From NCBI GenBank assembly GCA_034437075.1, contig DAOTVD010000060.1:1-31440 (forward strand): a DNA stretch of 31,440 nucleotides. The letters are read 5' to 3'. The notes under the pieces are model-generated. The model had not been told where the DNA came from. It saw only the letters and a list, made by a program, of their open reading frames with translations, and did no database searches. This document shows, piece after piece, positions 6,375-14,116 of this stretch; position 1 is the stretch's first letter, and every line of letters begins with the position of its first letter. Made by a program: the position numbers and the translations under genes. Origin of the DNA: DAOTVD01 sp034437075. GTDB taxonomy: Bacteria; Chloroflexota; Anaerolineae; Aggregatilineales; J027.

Positions 6375-9300
6375 GTGGAAATGCAAACAGACCTCACCGG
6401 AAAAACCATAAAAACATACGAACTCATCCGACCAATTGGTGCGGGGAGCTTTGGTGAGGTGTACCAGGCTCGGCAAGCGCTGGTCAATCGCGAAGTGGCC
6501 ATCAAGATTATCTTGCCCATGTACGCAAATCACCCAGATTTCATCCGGCGCTTTGAGGTCGAAGCCCAATTGGTGGCCCGCCTAGAACACCCCTTCATTG
6601 TGCCCTTATACGATTATTGGCGCGAGCCCGGCGGCGCGTATTTGGTCATGCGCTTGTTACGGGGGGGCAGCCTGCGCGACCTGGTGCAAAGTGGCGAGGA
6701 ACTCGCGCTGCCCTATGTGGCCCAGGTGATGGACCAAGCCGCCGCCGCGTTGACGGTTGCCCACCAAAACGGCGTGGTGCATCGCGACATGAAACCGGCT
6801 AATTTGCTGCTGGACGAACAAGGCAACGCCTACTTGGCCGATTTTGGCATCGCCAAAGACCTGAGCGCGGGCGACATGACCGCGCATGGCTCTGTTATCG
6901 GCTCCCCGGCGTATCTCTCGCCGGAGCAAGTGCGCACCGAGGCCGTCATGCCGCAATCGGATATTTATAGCTTGGGTGTTATCCTCTACGAAATGCTGGC
7001 GGGCGAAAAGCCATTCCCGCAGGCGGGCATTTCATCCTTGTTGGTGAAGCAAGTCAACGACCCATTGCCAGACATCCGCCTGCGCCGCCCCGACCTGAAC
7101 GCGAACATTAACCATGTGATCCAGCGCGCCACGGCCAAAAATCCGCGCAGCCGCTTTCCGAATGCGCTGACCCTGGCGGCGGCCTTCCGCAAGGCGGCGG
7201 GCCTAGCGGGTGGCGGCCCGGTGTCGGTGCAAACCCGTTCCAACGAGCGCCATACGGCCTTCGACCCCACCGCCGACCATACCCAGGAATTTTCCTCCTC
7301 GCTGGATGTAGAACTGCCCGCCCCCGAAAACCCATACAAAGGCTTGCGCGCCTTCCAAGAATCCGATGCGGCGGACTTTTTCGGGCGCGAGGGGTTCATC
7401 GCCGAATTGCTGGATGAGATGAAGGGTACCACGCCAGAGGCGCGCTTTTTGGCGCTCGTCGGCCCCAGCGGCAGCGGCAAAAGTAGCGTCATCCGCGCCG
7501 GGGTGATTCCCCAATTGCGCGCGGGTGCCTTGCCCGGCAGCGAAAACTGGTTCATTACCGAAATGGTGCCCGGCGCTTACCCATTCGAAGAACTAGAAGC
7601 GGCCCTGCTGCGCGTGGCGGTCAACCCGCCGACCAGTTTGCTCGACCAACTGCGCGCCGAAGACACCGGCTTGCTGCGGGCTATCAAGCGCATTATACCC
7701 AACGAACCCGACGCCGAATTGTTCTTGCTCATCGACCAATTTGAGGAAGTCTTTACCCTGGTGGATGACGAAGCCCTGCGCACGCGCTTTTTAAGCAATC
7801 TTGTGACGGCAGTCCAAGACCCCAACAGCCGTTTGCATTTGGCCGTCACTATCCGCGCGGACTTCCTCGATAAGCCGCTGTATTACGCGGATTTTGGGCA
7901 GATGTTGCGCCAACGCGCCGAAATCGTCTTGCCCCTCAGCCCCGAAGACCTCGAAGCGGCCATCATCCGGCCCGCCGAGCGCGTCGGGATGCACCTGGAA
8001 GGCGGCCTGGCCCAAGAGATCATCGCGGATGTGGGCCAACGGCCCGGCGCGCTGCCCTTGCTGCAATACGCCCTAACCGAACTCTACGAACGGCGTAGCG
8101 ACCGCTTGCTGACCATCGACGCTTATCGTCAGATCGGCGGGGTGGCGGGTGCGTTGGCCCAACGCGCCGAAGACCTCTACCAAGCCTTGCCCGCCGATCA
8201 GCAAAGCGTCGCGCAGCAGGTACTTTTGCGCCTAGTCTCTTTGGGCGAAGGCACCGAAGACACCCGCCGCCGGGCTCACCAGGCCGAGCTATTGGCCTTG
8301 CGCGAAGATGCCGAACTCATCGGCAGCGTGCTAAACACCTACGGCAAATATCGCTTGCTGACCTTCGACAACGACCCCACCACCCGCGAACCCACCGTCG
8401 AAGTGGCGCACGAAGCCCTGATGCGCCAATGGGAACGCTACAAGGGTTGGATCGACAACGCGCGCGAAGATTTGCGCCTGCAAAATCGCCTGGCCAATGC
8501 CGCCGCCGAATGGAAACGCTCCGCCCAGGATGCCAGCTACTTGGCGACAGGCTCGCGCCTGACGCAGTTCGAAGAATGGATGGCCGAAACCAATATCGTG
8601 CTGACCGAGCGCGAAGCGGACTATATGCGCGCTAGCATCGACCGCAGCGAGGCCGAACGCGCCGCCGAGGCCGAACGCCAGGCCCGCGAAAAAGCCCTAG
8701 AAGCCCGTTCGGAGCGCTTCTTGCGCGCGCTGGTGGCCGTCTTCGCGCTGGGTTTTGTGCTGGCGGTCGCGCTGGCCTTCTTTGCCTTGCAAGCGCAGAA
8801 CGAAGCCGAAGAAAACGAATCCGAGGCGCTGGCCCAGCGCAATATTGCAGAGGAAAACGCCAGCATTGCGCGGGGCCTGGCCCTCAGCGCCAACGCGCGT
8901 AACGCGCTCAACGAGAACGACCATAGCCTGGCCTTGGCCCTGGCTATCGAAGCCTACCAAAGCGAAGGCGTCGCGCCGCTAGAAGTCGAGCGCACGCTGG
9001 GCGACATTGCATTTGGGCCCGGCGTGCGGCACTACCTGGCCGGGCACGCGGCCTCGGTGCTGGCGGTCGCTTTCAGCCCGGATGGCACGCGCGCGGCCTC
9101 CGGCGATTGGCAGGGAACGGTCATCGTATGGGATATGGCCACGGGCGAGCCGCTAGAACAATATCAGGAGCATAGCGACGGCGTCACTAGCCTGGCGTTT
9201 AGCGCGGATGGTCGCCGCATCCTCACGGGGTCGTTGGATACCACCGCCGTGCTATGGGATACCGAAACCGCCGAAGTCGTGCGGCGCTTCGTGGGCCATA

Positions 9301-10997
9301 CCGCCCGCGTTAATGCGGTTGCCTTTGACGTAGATGGTACCCATATCTACACGGGCGCTGGGGATTTTGACGATGAAAACGGCGATGATACGGTCATGCG
9401 CCGCTGGAACATCATCAGCGGGGAGGTTGTGCGCGAATATGTGCATCTGGGCGCCGTGCTGAGCATTGCGCCACACCCGGATGGCATCACGGTGGCCACC
9501 AGCGCGGGCGGGGCAGACAACACACCCGGCGAACGCGACCGCCGCGCGCGGCTGTGGAATATCGAAACAGGCTCTTTAGTGCAGCGCTACGAGGGCTTTA
9601 CCGGGTTACCGCGCGACATCGCTTTCAGCCCAGATGGCGAGCAACTGGTCGCGGGGACATGGGATGTCAACAACTCGGGCACCGTACGCATTTTCGATAC
9701 GGGCTCTGGTGCCGAGCAACAGCGCTTCTTCGGCCATCCAGATATTGTGACGAGCGTGGCCTTTTTGCCCTCCGGCGAGCAGGTCATTTCCGCTGCGCGA
9801 GATTTTACCGTGCGCATCTGGGATATTGAAACCAGCACCGAAATTGCCCAATTCGCCATGCACGACGAGCAAGTGCTGGCCATGGCGGTTGACCCCGCCG
9901 GGACGTATGTACTGACGGGCACGGGCAATATCGGCGAAAACTACGACGTGCCGCTGACGGCCTCCACCGAAAACGTCGTGCGGTTCATCGACCTGCAAGC
10001 CCGCAACGCCATCGAGGCTTGGGCGGCGCACGATGATTGGATTTTCGCGGTGGGCTATAGCCCAGACGGCACCCGCCTGGCCAGTGGCGCGGGCTCGTTC
10101 TTCGAAGCCGAAGGCGATAACTCGGTGCGCATCTGGCAGACTGACACCGCCGACGAATTGCTGCGCCTGGAAGGCCACACCGACACGCCCGATTTTGTGC
10201 TCTGGACGCCGGATGGCACGCAGCTATTTTCCATCGCCTGGGATGGCGTCGTCATCTTGTGGGATACGGCCACGGGTGAGGAAATCCGCCGCTATGAGGG
10301 CCACACCGACCGGGGCCACGCGCTGGCCTTGCACCCCGATGGCGAGCGTTTACTTTCCACGGGCGCGGATGGCGTCGTGATTGAATGGGATGTCGCCACG
10401 GGCGAGGAAATCCGCCGCTGGGATGACTTCGGAGCGCCCGTGTACACCGCCGATTATGCGCCCAATGGCCAGACCTTTTTGACCGGCGATGGTTCGGGGC
10501 AGATCATCCTATGGGATGACGGTTCGGGCGAGCAGATTCTGAGCTTCGCGGGCCACGGCAACCGCGTCGAGCGCGTGATCTTCGCGCCGGATGGGCAGAC
10601 CTTCGCCTCGTCCTCGCGCGATGCCACCATCCGCATCTGGGACCCTGCCGGCGGCGATGCGCTGCGCATCCTGGAAGGCCATGCCAACGTCGTGACGGAC
10701 ATCGTCTACAGCGACGACGGGCGCTTTTTAGCCTCTAGCGGCTCCGACACGACCGTGCGTATGTGGGACGTGCAAACGGGCGAAGAACTGCGCCGCTTTA
10801 TGGGCCATACCGACTGGGTCGTGAGTATTGACATTCACCCCAACGGGCAAGAAGTGCTCTCGGGCTCTAACGATCAGTTGCTCTATCGCTGGCGCATGGC
10901 CCTGGATGGCGCGACGGTGATTGACTGGGCGCAGGAGAATCGCTACGCCACGCCCCTGACGGCGGATGAACTGGTGCGCTTTGGCTTCGCGCCCTAG
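6375..10997 (+). CDS. Ser/Thr protein kinase - nSTAND NTPase - double WD40 propeller receptor
   Basis: This 1540-residue signalling protein has a PknB-type kinase at about residues 13-275. It shows the glycine loop GAGSFGEVY (22-30), catalytic Lys44 in VAIK, HRD at 136-138 with Lys140, and DFG at 156-158. A STAND-type NTPase of the nSTAND1 kind follows, with NPYKGLRAF, FFGRE, Walker A GPSGSGKS (363-370) and Walker B LFLLIDQFEEVF near 447-458. Next come a charged helical region, one membrane helix (about 781-805) and a helical stalk. Residues about 885-1520 hold 14 WD40 repeats, which I count from their closing WD-like dipeptides (VIVWD to LYRWR), enough for two seven-bladed propellers. The kinase active site looks intact. 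The GTG at 6375 is taken as start; an ATG at 6381 is equally possible. The ligand sensed is unknown. Confidence 0.96.
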   Translation: MEMQTDLTGKTIKTYELIRPIGAGSFGEVYQARQALVNREVAIKIILPMYANHPDFIRRFEVEAQLVARLEHPFIVPLYDYWREPGGAYLVMRLLRGGSLRDLVQSGEELALPYVAQVMDQAAAALTVAHQNGVVHRDMKPANLLLDEQGNAYLADFGIAKDLSAGDMTAHGSVIGSPAYLSPEQVRTEAVMPQSDIYSLGVILYEMLAGEKPFPQAGISSLLVKQVNDPLPDIRLRRPDLNANINHVIQRATAKNPRSRFPNALTLAAAFRKAAGLAGGGPVSVQTRSNERHTAFDPTADHTQEFSSSLDVELPAPENPYKGLRAFQESDAADFFGREGFIAELLDEMKGTTPEARFLALVGPSGSGKSSVIRAGVIPQLRAGALPGSENWFITEMVPGAYPFEELEAALLRVAVNPPTSLLDQLRAEDTGLLRAIKRIIPNEPDAELFLLIDQFEEVFTLVDDEALRTRFLSNLVTAVQDPNSRLHLAVTIRADFLDKPLYYADFGQMLRQRAEIVLPLSPEDLEAAIIRPAERVGMHLEGGLAQEIIADVGQRPGALPLLQYALTELYERRSDRLLTIDAYRQIGGVAGALAQRAEDLYQALPADQQSVAQQVLLRLVSLGEGTEDTRRRAHQAELLALREDAELIGSVLNTYGKYRLLTFDNDPTTREPTVEVAHEALMRQWERYKGWIDNAREDLRLQNRLANAAAEWKRSAQDASYLATGSRLTQFEEWMAETNIVLTEREADYMRASIDRSEAERAAEAERQAREKALEARSERFLRALVAVFALGFVLAVALAFFALQAQNEAEENESEALAQRNIAEENASIARGLALSANARNALNENDHSLALALAIEAYQSEGVAPLEVERTLGDIAFGPGVRHYLAGHAASVLAVAFSPDGTRAASGDWQGTVIVWDMATGEPLEQYQEHSDGVTSLAFSADGRRILTGSLDTTAVLWDTETAEVVRRFVGHTARVNAVAFDVDGTHIYTGAGDFDDENGDDTVMRRWNIISGEVVREYVHLGAVLSIAPHPDGITVATSAGGADNTPGERDRRARLWNIETGSLVQRYEGFTGLPRDIAFSPDGEQLVAGTWDVNNSGTVRIFDTGSGAEQQRFFGHPDIVTSVAFLPSGEQVISAARDFTVRIWDIETSTEIAQFAMHDEQVLAMAVDPAGTYVLTGTGNIGENYDVPLTASTENVVRFIDLQARNAIEAWAAHDDWIFAVGYSPDGTRLASGAGSFFEAEGDNSVRIWQTDTADELLRLEGHTDTPDFVLWTPDGTQLFSIAWDGVVILWDTATGEEIRRYEGHTDRGHALALHPDGERLLSTGADGVVIEWDVATGEEIRRWDDFGAPVYTADYAPNGQTFLTGDGSGQIILWDDGSGEQILSFAGHGNRVERVIFAPDGQTFASSSRDATIRIWDPAGGDALRILEGHANVVTDIVYSDDGRFLASSGSDTTVRMWDVQTGEELRRFMGHTDWVVSIDIHPNGQEVLSGSNDQLLYRWRMALDGATVIDWAQENRYATPLTADELVRFGFAP

Positions 10998-11004
10998 TAC
11001 CCTC

Positions 11005-11036
11005 TGACGCTCTCGCCCAATGTGGGGGGAGCGTCA
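11005..11036 (+). terminator. Hairpin terminator after the kinase gene
   Basis: TGACGCTC (11005-11012) and GAGCGTCA (11029-11036) form a perfect 8-bp stem, seven bases after the kinase stop codon. It is followed by CGTTTCT, a weak T tract. Confidence 0.55.
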
Positions 11037-11044
11037 CGTTTCTA

Positions 11045-11221
11045 AGGCTTTTCCAGAAAAATAATTACCCCTCCCCAGCCCCTCCCCGAATTCAGGGAGG
11101 GGCTATTATGCGCACGAGTAAGTTCTCCCCCCGAATTCGGGGGGAGCTAGAGGGGGGTAAAATCAAGCCGGTATCCTTTTCGACAAAAGCAAGCGGCATA
11201 GTTAAATACTTGGAAAAGCCT
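11045..11221. repeat. MITE-like terminator repeat, copy 1
   Basis: This 177-bp element has inverted ends AGGCTTTTCCA and TGGAAAAGCCT. Inside are a 10-bp stem AGCCCCTCCC/GGGAGGGGCT (11077-11104) and a perfect 22-bp palindrome with EcoRI centre (11125-11146). It is identical base for base, as far as I can align by eye, to 20756-20932. Next to its right end is a ten-base slippage-like duplication (TAAAATAGCC) before the TTAATC flank. It carries no open frame of note, so any mobility would depend on a transposase elsewhere. It lies between the convergent kinase and hydrolase genes. For the leftward hydrolase transcript, the hairpins are followed by TAATTATTTTTC. Confidence 0.85.
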
Positions 11222-11230
11222 AAAATAGCC

Positions 11231-12712
11231 TTAATCCGCCAGGCAAGCCGCGTCCGGCTCAACATCCGGCGCGGCCAAGAAGTCGGTTGCGATCTCGCGC
11301 GCGCAGCGATTACCAAAAAATACGCTATGCCCATGGTCGGCGAAGGTGTAAGCGTAATGCGTCGCCAACCCCTGGCTGACCTCTTGCGCGAAAATCTCCG
11401 GCGTGATGGGGTCATACGCGCCAGAGAGCATCAGCACGGGCACCTCGCTCTGCACGAGTTGGCGCGTGTGGTCGGGCAAAGGCGCGACATCCCAATATGG
11501 GCATAGGCTGTAATACAACTTGGGCGAGGCATTGACCATCACCTCGGCAATTTCGGGCGCAATGTCCGCCGTTTGCACCTCGTCTAGCTCGAAGACGCCA
11601 TCTTCGGCACACACAATCGAGAAGTTCATGCCGTCGCTAATGTTAGGGTTGGTAAACCCGACCGGGTAAAACTCTACCCATTCGGAATCCCCGCGCGCCA
11701 GGCCGTCGATATAATCGGGCAAAACGTCCAGCGCATCGGGCAAATAGAGCGAGAGAAACAACAAGCGAACGACCATATCCCCGGTGATCTGCACTTCATA
11801 TTCCGGGCCGATGAACCCCGCCCCCAGCGTAATATCCAGCGGTTTGCTGTTCATGCGCGCGATGATGTCGAAAAAGGTCGCTTCCAGATTCGGGTACTCG
11901 GCGGCGCAGTCGGGGTCAACAGCGCAGGCATCGAATAAATATTGCATGGCGCGGTCGGCGTTGGCGGGGATGCGCGTAATGAAACTGCTATCTAGCGGCA
12001 CGACGGAATCCATGATGACGCTGCGCACGTTCTCGCTATGGTCGCGCAAAATATGCTGGGTCAATACGGAGCCATACGACACCCCCAGCAAATTGTATTT
12101 ATCATAGCCCAGCGCGCTCATCACAAACGGAAAATCGGCGGCGTTTTCTAGGCTATTATAGGCCGAAAGGTCGATACCATCCGCCGTCAGGCGGTCGTGG
12201 CAGGCGATGCTCGCGGCGACGGCATTCTGCGTGAAGCGATTCAGCGTGAAGCCCGCGTCTAGGGTATCATCTTCGGCGTCGCGCATTTCGGGCAGGCAAC
12301 TCAGGTGCGGCTCGCTATAGCGCGTGCCGCGTTGCTCGATGAGCACGATGTCGCGCGTTACGCGCAAATCCCCCGCTACGGAGGATGAGAAAAAGGGGAA
12401 CGTGGCTTCGTTCAACGCCGAACTGCCCGGCCCCCCAGCGGCATACACCAGCGGATCGGGTGCGGGGTCGTCGCCTGTGGCGGGCAATATCGCGACGGCC
12501 AAGCGCAGGGTATCGCCCTCCGGCGCGGCGTGGTATTCCGGCACCGTAACGTATCCGCAGCGGATTTCGGTGCCTTCGTCCACATAGCCGGGCAAATACA
12601 TGGGGCATTCATCCGGCTCGAAGGCGGGGCTGGGGTCGGGCTGGGCGGTGGCGAGGGAGAAGGGCGCCAGGGCCAACAGCCCCAAGACGGGATATAATAG
12701 AAGGCGGCGCAT
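11231..12712 (-). CDS. Secreted alpha/beta hydrolase (TAP/prolyl-aminopeptidase-like, S33 family)
   Basis: The ATG at 12712 starts a classic signal peptide (MRRLLLYPVLGLLALAPFSLATAQ); the frame continues upstream without coding sense. The 493-residue protein is an alpha/beta hydrolase related to tripeptidyl aminopeptidases. It shows the AAGGPGSSA oxyanion segment, the nucleophile elbow GVSYGS (Ser212), a C-terminal TAP-like region with the acid in LSGAYDPITPE, and the histidine in FADHGHSVFFG. Paired cysteines (for example DACAVDPDCAAEYP) fit an extracytoplasmic enzyme. It probably releases N-terminal residues from peptides outside the cell, though an esterase role cannot be excluded. Its TAA stop is formed by the GATTAAGGC bases next to the repeat on its 3' side. 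It is divergent from the HAD phosphatase gene. Confidence 0.88.
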   Translation of the reverse strand: MRRLLLYPVLGLLALAPFSLATAQPDPSPAFEPDECPMYLPGYVDEGTEIRCGYVTVPEYHAAPEGDTLRLAVAILPATGDDPAPDPLVYAAGGPGSSALNEATFPFFSSSVAGDLRVTRDIVLIEQRGTRYSEPHLSCLPEMRDAEDDTLDAGFTLNRFTQNAVAASIACHDRLTADGIDLSAYNSLENAADFPFVMSALGYDKYNLLGVSYGSVLTQHILRDHSENVRSVIMDSVVPLDSSFITRIPANADRAMQYLFDACAVDPDCAAEYPNLEATFFDIIARMNSKPLDITLGAGFIGPEYEVQITGDMVVRLLFLSLYLPDALDVLPDYIDGLARGDSEWVEFYPVGFTNPNISDGMNFSIVCAEDGVFELDEVQTADIAPEIAEVMVNASPKLYYSLCPYWDVAPLPDHTRQLVQSEVPVLMLSGAYDPITPEIFAQEVSQGLATHYAYTFADHGHSVFFGNRCAREIATDFLAAPDVEPDAACLAD

Positions 12713-12861
12713 GGCAGGTCGCTTTCGGCAGATTATCTTTGTCAGAGTATACGCTTGGCGGGCTGGCGGTGCCCAATCCACTATCCGCCGCGTGCCCTGC
12801 GCAATATGGACTGCCCACGCAGGCATGCAGCCTGAAACATAACGAACGAAAGGAACGCTAT

Positions 12862-13695
12862 ATGGCGATGATTCGCCTGGTGGCGTGCGACATCGACGGC
12901 ACATTGCTCAATAGCCAGCATCAGATCGCGCCGGAAGACCGCGCGGCGCTCTTGGCCCTGGCTGCGCGGGGTATCCCGGTGGTGTTGGCCAGCGGGCGGG
13001 CGCGCGTGCGCAAAACGCTGGATGTGATCGAAGAATTGGGCCTTAAGACGCCGGGGATTTTCTTGCAAGGTGCGCTGGTCTACGATGCGCTAGGCCGGGT
13101 GCAGCATCAGCATACGCTCTCGCCCGTGGTCGTCGCGGATGTGGTGGTGCGGGCCGCCAAACAAGGTTGTACGCCGCTGCTGTATAGCGGCGAGGTGGTC
13201 TATGCCGCGCGCGAAGATACTTACACGACCCATATTTATGGCCTGGGCGAGGCTCAGACGACCATCCTGCCCGATTTCGAGCGCGCGGCGCTGTCGCACC
13301 CGATCAATAAGCTGGTGATTTGGGGCACGGCGGATGATATGCTGCCCTTGCGCGCAGACATCGCGCGGCGCTGGGGGGATGCCGTGCGCCTGGTGCAAGC
13401 CTTGCCCAAATCCCTGAGCGGTATGGATGCGCCCAACTCGCTGGAGGTGTTGCCGCCGGGGGTCAACAAGGGGGCGGCCTTGCAGGAAATCCTGCTGGAT
13501 TTTCGTCTGGTGCCAGAGCAAGCCCTGGCGTTGGGGGATGGCGAAAACGACATCGAATTATTACAAGTGGCGGGGGTGGGGGTCGCAATGGGCAACGCGC
13601 CGCCGGAGGTGCAAGCCGTCGCCGATTGGGTCGCGCCGGACCATGATCATGCTGGCGTGGCGGCGGCCCTCACGCGCTATGTGTTGGGGGAATAA
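12862..13695 (+). CDS. Cof-type HAD superfamily phosphatase
   Basis: The ATG at 12862 is preceded by GAAAGGA and directly starts the conserved fold; an in-frame ATG at 12739 would add a nonsense-like leader. The 277-residue protein shows HAD motif I as DIDGTLLNS (nucleophile Asp10, acid Asp12), motif II in VVLASGRAR, the Cof-type cap domain in the middle, the motif III lysine in the NKGAALQEIL region, and motif IV as ALGDGENDIELL. These enzymes dephosphorylate sugar phosphates, flavin mononucleotide or similar small molecules in the cytoplasm. The exact substrate cannot be read from sequence. The gene reads into a cluster of inverted repeats that likely terminates it. Confidence 0.92.
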   Translation: MAMIRLVACDIDGTLLNSQHQIAPEDRAALLALAARGIPVVLASGRARVRKTLDVIEELGLKTPGIFLQGALVYDALGRVQHQHTLSPVVVADVVVRAAKQGCTPLLYSGEVVYAAREDTYTTHIYGLGEAQTTILPDFERAALSHPINKLVIWGTADDMLPLRADIARRWGDAVRLVQALPKSLSGMDAPNSLEVLPPGVNKGAALQEILLDFRLVPEQALALGDGENDIELLQVAGVGVAMGNAPPEVQAVADWVAPDHDHAGVAAALTRYVLGE

Positions 13696-13709
13696 TCGCC
13701 TAGCCATTT

Positions 13710-13830
13710 GTAACTACTCACCTATAGCTATGAACTGGCTGATTCACGCCCTATATCGCCCAAAAATAGGTATTTAACAAGGGCTTAAGCCCTTTGTTAG
13801 CAAATGTAGCGCGGTTAGGTGAGTCGTTAC
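13710..13830. repeat. Second inverted-repeat element (GTAACTACTCA ends)
   Basis: GTAACTACTCACCTA (13710-13724) is mirrored by TAGGTGAGTCGTTAC (13816-13830), 14 of 15 bases matching. The 121-bp unit contains a palindromic hairpin at its centre. The same end sequence recurs inside the repeat at 16083-16287, so this is a dispersed element. It lies in the 421-base gap between the HAD phosphatase and asparagine synthetase, in which I see no gene. Confidence 0.7.
13775..13799. terminator. Palindromic hairpin related to the one at 535
   Basis: TAACAAGGGC and GCCCTTTGTTA flank TTAA, forming a stem with one bulge. It resembles the perfect palindrome at 535-560. It sits 80 bases after the HAD phosphatase stop and may contribute to termination, though no T run follows on the plus strand. 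Confidence 0.5.
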
Positions 13831-13857
13831 CTTGGAACAGCCTAAGGCTTTTCCAAG
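13831..13857. repeat. Head-to-head junction palindrome of two repeat ends
   Basis: CTTGGAACAGCC and GGCTTTTCCAAG face each other around TAA, giving a 27-base near-perfect palindrome. It arises where the end of the GTAACTACTCA element abuts the end of the AGGCTTTTCC element. Confidence 0.6.
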
Positions 13858-14012
13858 TATTTAACTATGCCGCTTGCTTTTGTCGAAAAGGATACCGTCT
13901 TGATGTTACCCCCCTCTCGCTCCCCCCGAATTCGGGGGGAGAACTTACTCGTCCGCATAATAGCCCCCCCCCCTGAATTCGGGGAGGGGTCATTATTTTT
14001 CTGGAACAGCCT
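13845..14012. repeat. MITE-like terminator repeat, copy 3 (inverted)
   Basis: This 168-bp copy is in reverse orientation to the copies at 11045 and 20756. It differs by a few substitutions and a deletion of about ten bases. It keeps the perfect 22-bp palindrome (13920-13941) and both inverted ends, one of them changed to CTGGAACAGCCT. Its T-rich end (CATTATTTTTC) lies distal to the rightward HAD phosphatase gene, so a transcript from that gene crosses the hairpins and then the T-rich end. It lies 105 bases upstream of asparagine synthetase. Confidence 0.82.
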
Positions 14013-14116
14013 TAATCTGCTCGATCAGTTTTTCTTGAACAGTTCGCATGATGCCATGCTTTCCTGATGGTCTGCTGTTATCATGGTATCGTAAACAAAA
14101 AATAAGGTAACAACGT

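Noticed and set aside
11041..11230. A CRISPR array or small RNA gene in the repeat-rich gaps
   Set aside because: Repeats are inverted and dispersed, not regularly spaced direct repeats with unique spacers, and no cas-like gene is present.
12739..12861. An N-terminal extension of the HAD phosphatase from an upstream ATG
   Set aside because: The extra 41 residues have no family similarity, and a strong ribosome-binding site precedes the later ATG at 12862.
14013..14090. Possible decayed 3' end of a leftward gene reading into repeat copy 3 (GAT-TAA-GGC border as in the other three copies)
   Set aside because: The frame is open for only about 20 codons before an upstream stop and the peptide has no recognisable features. 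It is too short to call a pseudogene.
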